Shown here one piece after another: positions 57,376-64,000 of a DNA stretch of 64,000 bases. Source of the stretch: Lutjanus erythropterus. Its lineage: Eukaryota > Chordata > Actinopteri > Lutjaniformes > Lutjanidae. The notes beneath the pieces were generated by a model that ran no database searches, had not been told where the DNA came from, and worked only from the letters and a program-made list of their open reading frames with translations. Within the stretch, counting starts at the first letter, position 1. The number at the start of each line of letters is the position of its first letter. The stretch is taken from assembly GCA_020091685.1 (NCBI GenBank), contig CM034610.1, positions 7,546,948 to 7,610,947 on the forward strand, read 5' to 3'. The position numbers were made by a program, and so were the translations under genes.

Positions 57376-59023
57376 AGTATTTTCGTCCATTCCCTTCTTT
57401 TTTCAGTACTGCTGCGGTAGCTTAGCCTAATTTAGTAACTGTACACCACGCTGAGCCCTTTGTTTACACAAGTTGGCCACTGTCTTTCTGAATTATTTAC
57501 TGCAGATGCACAGTAAGAAAATGGAATACTTCAATTTAGTGAAGAGGCCCTGAAACGCTTGAGAGAGAAAACGTTTCTTAAAACTAAGTAAAATTGAATC
57601 TAGTTATAACAGTTGTATTTTTTTACCATAATTTTATGAGGCATTTTATGGGGCCCTTGGCAGCTAGGGGCCTAAGGCAACTGCCAACCTTTGCCTAATG
57701 GTAAGCCCCACACTATATGCATGTATTCATACTGTATAGATATTGTGTGCAGGATTTAATTGACAATGATGGATGATATGTACAAACTTAACTGTAAATA
57801 TATCATTAGAAGTTGTAGGTAAGAGGATGCAGTAAAAGTGGCAGATAACGAGGGTTAGGGAGCTAAGGGCTGGTGTAATTAGTAATAGCAGATGCCAAAT
57901 ATCCCTCGCCAAAAATCAAGAAGAAGTAACCTAGTTTAGAACGTAAACATGTGCGTCATGCTGTAAGGAAAACACAACTCTGATTATTGACTTTTCTGCA
58001 GCAATTCATAATCTCAAAGGAGAGAATCACAATGTATCTAAGAATCAGTTATTTTTGTCTTGCGACTTTCGTGTTGCGAGTGACTTTTGCCATGTGAATT
58101 TAGTTTTCCAAGTCGCCTCAGTGACATCGCATGACGTACATAACATAATTTAGCCACTGTAATTTCAAATATAATCTTATAGTAAACCGTACTAAGTAGC
58201 TTTGTGCCTAAACTTAACGAAACTGCTGCCATTTCACAGCCTTAATCAGATGTTAAAAAGGATTTCTGGTCACATCAGATACAGCCGGTAAAGGGTAGGT
58301 TGTAGCTTCAGCATCAGACGTCAAGGTGTAGGGAGAAATCGACGGTATGTGACGAGTTGGGATGAGAACACGTTGGATTTTCTGCATCATAGTCAACTTC
58401 CAACCTTGCTCATTTTAATAGAATCACTCAGTAGCGTACGACACAGCCACAGTCTAAAGACATTTGTTTTACTCTTGGCTCTATTTTTACTCTGTTTGCG
58501 GGAAACTTGAGTGCCCGCTTGCAGGCATCTGACTGGATGTTTTTCATTTTCTCTGATGTGAATATATAAGAAGACAAAAACAACAACAGCACTTTACTTG
58601 GCTGACTTGTCTGCAGGATAGAGCTCTCTGATTTAATCCATATGAACTGTCAAACTGCTGAATCTGTCTCTCAGTTTAACAGTGTTTCATTTCTTTGCAT
58701 CACTGTATTGGTTTTCTTCATTTGCTTGTGTTTTGTTAATTTGTATGCTTTCTCAAATTTCTGTGAATTGAGGGCCACTGTAAATATTAAATTAAAAGCC
58801 AATAACAGTCGCTGGGTGTGTATATGTGTATGAGCGTACTGACAGTGACATTTCTCAGCTGCAGGTAAGGCCAGAGGCAGCCCTGGAGTATAACAAGAAA
58901 AACGCCAGCAAATCATTCTCACCTGCTGCCATCCTCTCCTCAGCTCCTCACAATATCTTGTCATCCCCCTAAATTGCTCTGGCTTGTCTCAAATTCCCCT
59001 TTCCACTGATCCTTCCAATTACT
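57376..59023. other. Non-coding; small repeat edge near 57645
   Basis: 57645-57705 (GGGGCCCTTGGCAGCTAGG, GGCCTAAGGCAACTGCC) resembles a hAT-type edge. 58020-58380 and 58440-58560 are unique-looking with scattered CpGs, no domain. No exon called. Confidence 0.4.
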
Positions 59024-59048
59024 CTGTGTGTGTGTGTGTGTGTGTGTG
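59024..59048. repeat. (TG)12 microsatellite
   Basis: 25 bp run. Confidence 0.95.
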
Positions 59049-60674
59049 CGTGCACAGTGCAGCGACCGCACCGTACATCTCCTCCGCTCTAACTATGTTT
59101 TTACAGGGAGCAGAAGCAGACGTTGAGGTATTTGGGTTATTCTTTTGGTTAGATCTGCAGCGCAACTGAAAATCCCACAAAATCGAACGCTAATCGAGCG
59201 TCGGATTGAGACTGGGGGGGTGTGCTGCGGTGGTGGTGGGGGTCCAGACAGAAGTCCATGACCCTTCCCTCTCAGCGTCAATGTACCGTAAAGTCATACT
59301 TCACACACTTAACAGGAGGGAGAGGAGGAAAAACATCAGTCTTTCTACCCATCGACTGCTGCATATGAAAATAAAACTCTGAATTTATTAGGAAACATGA
59401 AGCACAGAGAAAAAATCATAAAGTAAATCCAATAAAGAGGTTTAAAAAAAAAAGCTAAATTGTGGCGTAGCGGGGCCATTGATCGTCCCCAATGCGCTCT
59501 CATTATACAAACTGCGTCTTCTATACCCACAACCTCATTTTCCCCGCATTTCTCAAAGGTGTTTATGGAAAGCCTTCGGCCGTTTTCGCATGAAAAAAAT
59601 ATGTGAAAAAACCCAAAATGTAGAGTTTGTCCTAATCAGATGCGAGCAGCCAGAACGCTTAAACTGAACTGTTATTCTTTGTGGTTTTGAGGGCAGCGGG
59701 CTTGTCGTTTTTGCTGTGTTTATATTTCAGATTTTAAGCAATACATATATAACAAATTATGCACATCACCTTCTCATATTAGACAGAGTCTGGACGCTGG
59801 CATGTAGCTGTAGTGGGTAAAGGTCTGCCAAGGCCAAAAACCACTGGAAAAAGTGTGTGGGCTGAGCTGTGGATTCAGTCAGGTCTTTGTAACATGTGCA
59901 GGAGATTTTTCGAGAACATGCCGTAAAGAATGCAGCTGCATTAAGCAGATTTACCAAAGGAGTAGCCTATACCTGTCCAAGGAGCATTAATAAGGCTTGG
60001 AATGAAATTAAATCAACAATAACAACTCATCACGTTAAATTCTGCACCGTGGCAGGGCTTTCCCCTCTTAAAATATTACAGCGTGACTTAAAAAAGTAAG
60101 TGGAGGCAGTGAGTGTGCACAGTTGAGCGAGGACGCACGCAGGGACGCCCCGGCCGCAGGGATTATTGGGAAATGACTAGAGTTTAGCTCTTCATGTGTT
60201 TCACATTTCCCTTTCTGATTGAAGTGCAATGGGCCGTTTCTCCACATTTCCCCCAAAGTTTATCAAACTGCGGCTGGAATCTGTGCCATTATCTAAACAA
60301 GGGCGAACGGTGCCGCTGTGATCAGGGGGCAAAGACACCGGGAGCCAAATTCAACCAAAGGATTAGTAAGAGCTGTTGGTAATATCCAGTCACAGCTCTG
60401 AGTTCAATAATAACAGGCTTGTGTCTATTTCTCTTCTATTATCCTTTTAACAAAGTTGTAATCTATTATAGAATTCTGGTTTATTACATCATCGTTTTGT
60501 GTTGTTGTTATTGTTTTTTTGTAGTTTGACCATCATTTCTGTCAGTTATGATCATGTACTCACAAATGAATTTGCTGATTTGTTGTCCGATGGAGCAAAA
60601 AACAAGCAGTTAGATGATCAGACAGGTAGCAGACACCAACAGTTTTGCCAGTTTATCTAAACTACTTTATTTCT
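59049..60674. other. Non-coding; candidate blocks 59460-59660 and 60000-60420
   Basis: 60000-60420 is unique, with CTCATCACGTTAAATTC, a CpG-rich core GACGCACGCAGGGACGC, and CCCAAAGTTTATCAAAC. 59460-59660 has GGGGCCATTGATCGTCCCC. Both could be conserved regulatory blocks; only comparison with other fish can tell. Short frames lack domains. Confidence 0.35.
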
Positions 60675-61012
60675 GCAGGTTTCAACAAGTTAAATTTAAG
60701 GCTTTAAAGAACTTTTTAAGACCATTGTGAAAGTAATTTAAGACCTATTTCACATCCAAGTGCATGCAGCTACACTTTGCGTTAAATTATTGGGTCGGTG
60801 TTGTTTTTGATTTGTTTTTGTTGTTACAGTGTGATCGATATGATTATCTCCCAAAAACACAGTTAAAAGCAAGACTGAAGTTAGATCCAACTTTATAAAA
60901 GTAACATTAACTTCATACTTAAATTTTTAAGAATCTATTTAATAAATTTTAAGGCCACACATAAGATTTTTGGATCATAGACTTTGTAATGACCCGCAAA
61001 AACCCTTTTATT
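60675..61012. mobile_element. Repeat family E, copy 2
   Basis: TTTCTGCAGGTTTCAACAAG, TTAAATTTAAGGCTTTAAAG and TTTTTAAGACCATTGTGAAAG on the left; AATTTTAAGGCCACACATAAG and GCAAAAACCC on the right, parallel to 53996-54360. Confidence 0.6.
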
Positions 61013-62984
61013 TAAAAGGTATGAACTTTTGCTCAATGACTCAAATGGGTCTAACAGAGTGCTGCAGGAATGAGTTAGAATACTAGAACTTCTGGTTCCC
61101 TCGTCTCAAAGTCAATTAGATTTTTGAACTGGATTTTGATTAGATGCCCGAAAGAAGGTCTGTGGTTAAAATAAGCTTAAGAGATTCATTTGTTCTGCAA
61201 CATAAAATACATCAGTAAACACTTGAATTTTGAATCTTTCACGCTTCTTTAAAAAGTGGTTGCTAACAAGTGGCCAAATGAGACTACAGAGGTTGTTGCG
61301 GACATTAAACCCCATCACTTAATCGGTTGAAGTCATCCAACTGTAGCGTAGTTTCTTTTGTAGTCTAACATTACATTTTTACTCATGCTGATTGCATTTA
61401 TGCCTCTAAATTTATAAAAGTATCACCACAGATCTTATTTTCTGCACTAATCCAAACTCCAATGGAAAAATCCCAACTGGAACAATGCTAGCTTCCAGGT
61501 TGGCCTACAAAAATACTTCATCCCTACAGCACTGTAGAGTTAGCTAGCTACATAGCTACATAGAAAAAGCAGCCTCAAAATGCTGACATGCATTGTCATG
61601 GCTATGTGCAGACATAATAACTCTTAAATCTGCTGATACTTGCTACTGATTGTTTAGGGCAGAGGTGTTTAAAGTCTGAGACCGTGGGTCTCCCCTCAGA
61701 CAAAGCTTGAAAAAAGTTATTTTTAGCAAAGTCCCTATATCGCAGAAATTAACTTAGTGAGTACAACATTTTCATTATCAGGGAGAATGCCCAAAACTAT
61801 GAAACCGGAAAGACACTTTGATACAGATGGATGCAGACTCCGAGAACACCACTGCTAGCATAAAGACACGGTCTATAAACCAAAGTTTATGTTAAATGTG
61901 GAACCAGCCATTAGCAAGACCTCCAATGCACCCCAGCCATTAAAATGTGAGGAGAATCAATCGACAGCTTGCACTCAGATGATCTTAATCATGCAGTTCT
62001 ATGCATCCAACTGGAAGCTATGAGGTAAAGAAATAACTTGAAAGGAAAAACACATCATCCCAAGTCCTTGAGAAACCCAGCTTATTTTCAACTGCAAATT
62101 AAGCATGATAATTGCAAGCTTACGAGGTGTGCCATTTAAGTGAGTGGACAAAAACCCACTTGTTTATTTGTCTGTGTAAGTTTGAACATGATTTGGTGCC
62201 ATGTTCTGAAATTAGCTCATTACCTACGTGGTGTAAAACAAATCCTCTTTCTTTTAGAATCTCCTAATCATACATAATTAAAGACTTAATCTCCACACTC
62301 AGAGTAAACCAGCTCTGAAACCCTGTAGCTCCACCTTTACTTTTAGCCAAGGCAACCTGACGTCCATTGCTCTCAAACTAAATTGAGGTATTTTATATGT
62401 GTATGTTTCTCTTAAATGCAGTTAAATGGGGGAGATGGAACATTTCGCAGAACTGCAGTGGCTTAATGGCATTTCCTGACATTTTGACACTCCTGTGTTC
62501 ATGTGTAGAAAAATGGGCGAGTGTATAAAAAAAGACAGATGTTGGGCTGTAATTTACAGCACGAGGAATCCTAATAATTGTGTGTAATTAAATCTGTCAC
62601 ACTGAGGATGTCATTCTCAGGTTGTCTGCTGCCCCCTTGATGACCGTGGTTTCCAGAACTTGTTCGGAAAATATCGAGGTCTAAATAAAGAGTAATGGTC
62701 TAAAAACAAATTGACTAAGATGTGGGAAAAATACCCCAAAGCCACGTCTTCTGAGAACTGATGTTACATTCCACAACTACATCATCTTTCTTCTAAATGG
62801 CAGGCCATCCTTACTCCCAGAGCGTCAGATACAGTAGTTTGGTCAGTGGGCCTGTGCTCCAAAATATGATGCTGTAGGTATCGCACTGACATTATTTGTG
62901 AAGGTGTCTCTTTAATGTTATGGTTTGATGCGCCATCAAAGTCAGGTGAGATCGTATAAAGACTGAAAAGGTCTGTGTGAGGAG
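61013..62984. other. Non-coding, no delimited feature
   Basis: AT-rich; 61040-61260 and 61460-61570 have the texture of old repeats (GCTGCAGGAATGAGTTAG, TTAGCTAGCTACATAGC) but no second copy here. 62540-62700 is unique. No exon seen. Confidence 0.4.
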
Positions 62985-63960
62985 GTGGGGTGGGTGGATG
63001 TATTTCAGAGTATTTCAGATGTCCCTTTGCATCTCCTCCTTGGGGATCCCTGGGCTTTCCCAGATAGTCTGTGTCTACCCTGAGTTCTCCTCCCACTTGG
63101 ATGTTCCCAGAAAACCTCAAAAGGGAGGCATCCAGGGGGCATCCTAAACAGATGCCTGAACCACCTCAACTGACTGCCTTCAATACGAAGGAGCAGTGGC
63201 TCTAGTCCAAGCTCCCCCTGGATGTCCGATCTCTGAGGCCACGATTATAGTCCTGAACCAATGCATGCATGAAGAGCTGCAGATCTCTCAGATGCCTATC
63301 AGCTCTGTTTATACTACTTTCTGGACTCAGCCAAGGCGGAGTGCTGCACACAAGCATAGTAGATCGACATCTCTTGTGGCTACATGGAAAGGTCAGCGCA
63401 GCCACAACAAATGGGCGCGTGCACGGATTTCTGCACGGAGCCTACACGCACAACCTCAGATGACAAAATTTACATCACATGGACCCCAGCAGACCCTCAC
63501 GCACTGTGCACCTGTGGATACGGAGAGCACCAGACCCCCATAAGGCTGAGCTCAGCCACCCTACCAAGGAAACTCATTTTTGTCACTTCTGTCTGTGATC
63601 TTATTCCTTTGGTCACTACCCAAAGTTAACGACCCTAGGTTAAGGGTTGGAACGTAGATCATCTGGTTAATTGAAAGCTTCGCCGTGGTCTGATGAAGCC
63701 AACAGAACCAAATCATTTGCAACAACAAAGACGCAGTTCTGAAGTTCCCAAACGGGGTGCACCTTGAGATCCTGTCCATGAAGGTGGTGTCCCGCTGAAA
63801 ACATGCTTGACTTTGACCCAAGAATATGGACACAGGTCTCACTTTAGTTATACAAGAACTGGATGGCCTGCAGTGACAGCCCTGGTAACCCACAATCCTG
63901 CAGTGCCCCCCACCAAAACATGATCCCTTCCCAAACCCAAACAAGTATTTTTGTGCCAAA
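62985..63960 (-). pseudogene. Decayed LINE (non-LTR retrotransposon) reverse transcriptase, split by an insertion
   Basis: The minus strand encodes the end of the reverse transcriptase domain and the region after it. Motif C reads VANDLVLLASS around 63691-63724; the usual x-A-D-D has become A-N-D, so a catalytic aspartate is lost. Further 3' in the element (63640-63560), YVPTLNLGSLTLGSD fits the region after the RT domain, and 63000-63240 fits the tail end. A large internal deletion lies between 63660 and 63690, frames shift repeatedly, and 63242-63541 is foreign. Clade not assigned. The element may run past the right edge. Confidence 0.8.
63242..63541. repeat. About 300 bp insert of another repeat inside the LINE
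   Basis: LINE-like sequence stops near CCGATCTCTGAG (63240) and resumes with AAGGCTGAGCTCAGCCACC (63542). The DNA between does not fit the element. Part of it (63312-63325 and 63403-63480) matches 503-805 inverted, identifying it as a second dispersed family of unknown class. A 115-codon frame crosses the junction and is therefore not a gene. Confidence 0.55.
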
Positions 63961-64000
63961 ACTTACTTAAAGTATTTTTTTCCCTTTATTTTGAACATCT

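Noticed and set aside
63196..63543. 115-codon plus-strand frame
   Set aside because: It crosses the junction between the LINE and an inserted repeat.
63561..63959. 132-codon minus-strand frame as an intact gene
   Set aside because: It strings together frame-shifted pieces of a decayed LINE reverse transcriptase.

Overview
The window looks like non-coding DNA from a ray-finned fish, probably an acanthomorph (spiny-rayed) teleost. The base composition is AT-rich. There are more than a dozen CA/GT microsatellites, and many short degenerate DNA transposons of kinds I associate with teleost genomes. These include TTAA-flanked MITEs starting TTAAAGGRR, hAT-type elements with CAGnGGTGG ends, a Tc1/mariner relic and a decayed LINE. 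I found no exon I would defend. All open reading frames are short (132 codons or fewer) and most are explained by repeats. The window is therefore a gene desert or the inside of a very large intron. Species and neighbouring genes cannot be read from it.

Layout. 0-10 kb: a minisatellite-bearing element with ~56 bp units (1.9-2.8 kb), a TTAA MITE (6.1 kb) and a tRNA-derived SINE (9.3 kb). 10-20 kb: a hAT fragment, a second element carrying 41-42 bp units (12.2-13.0 kb), two TTAA MITEs almost touching (13.8-15.5 kb), and a sister of the first minisatellite element with perfect 16 bp terminal inverted repeats (19.6-20.6 kb). 20-30 kb: an element that has split an older repeat (25 kb), and a non-autonomous hAT with a perfect 8 bp target duplication (27.5-28.2 kb). 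30-40 kb: non-repetitive, CpG- and TAAT-containing blocks that could be regulatory (30.8-31.3, 32.6-32.9, 37.0-37.5 kb). These alternate with nested TTAA MITEs (31.4-32.4 kb) and a MITE lying between duplicated flanks (35.5-36.4 kb). 40-50 kb: the Tc1 relic, a 17 bp TIR MITE, adjacent palindromic elements and more candidate regulatory blocks. 50-64 kb: a hAT-like element with a possible BED finger remnant, a CpG-rich promoter-like block at 56.4-56.55 kb, and a broken LINE at the right edge.

Nothing here forms a pathway or operon. What can be read is the history of mobile elements (nesting, amplification of internal tandem arrays, dispersed families with two to six copies) laid over possible long-range regulatory DNA. 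Conservation is the key missing evidence for the regulatory blocks; those calls are hypotheses for alignment, not findings of function. Boundaries given for decayed repeats are approximate unless target-site duplications are stated.
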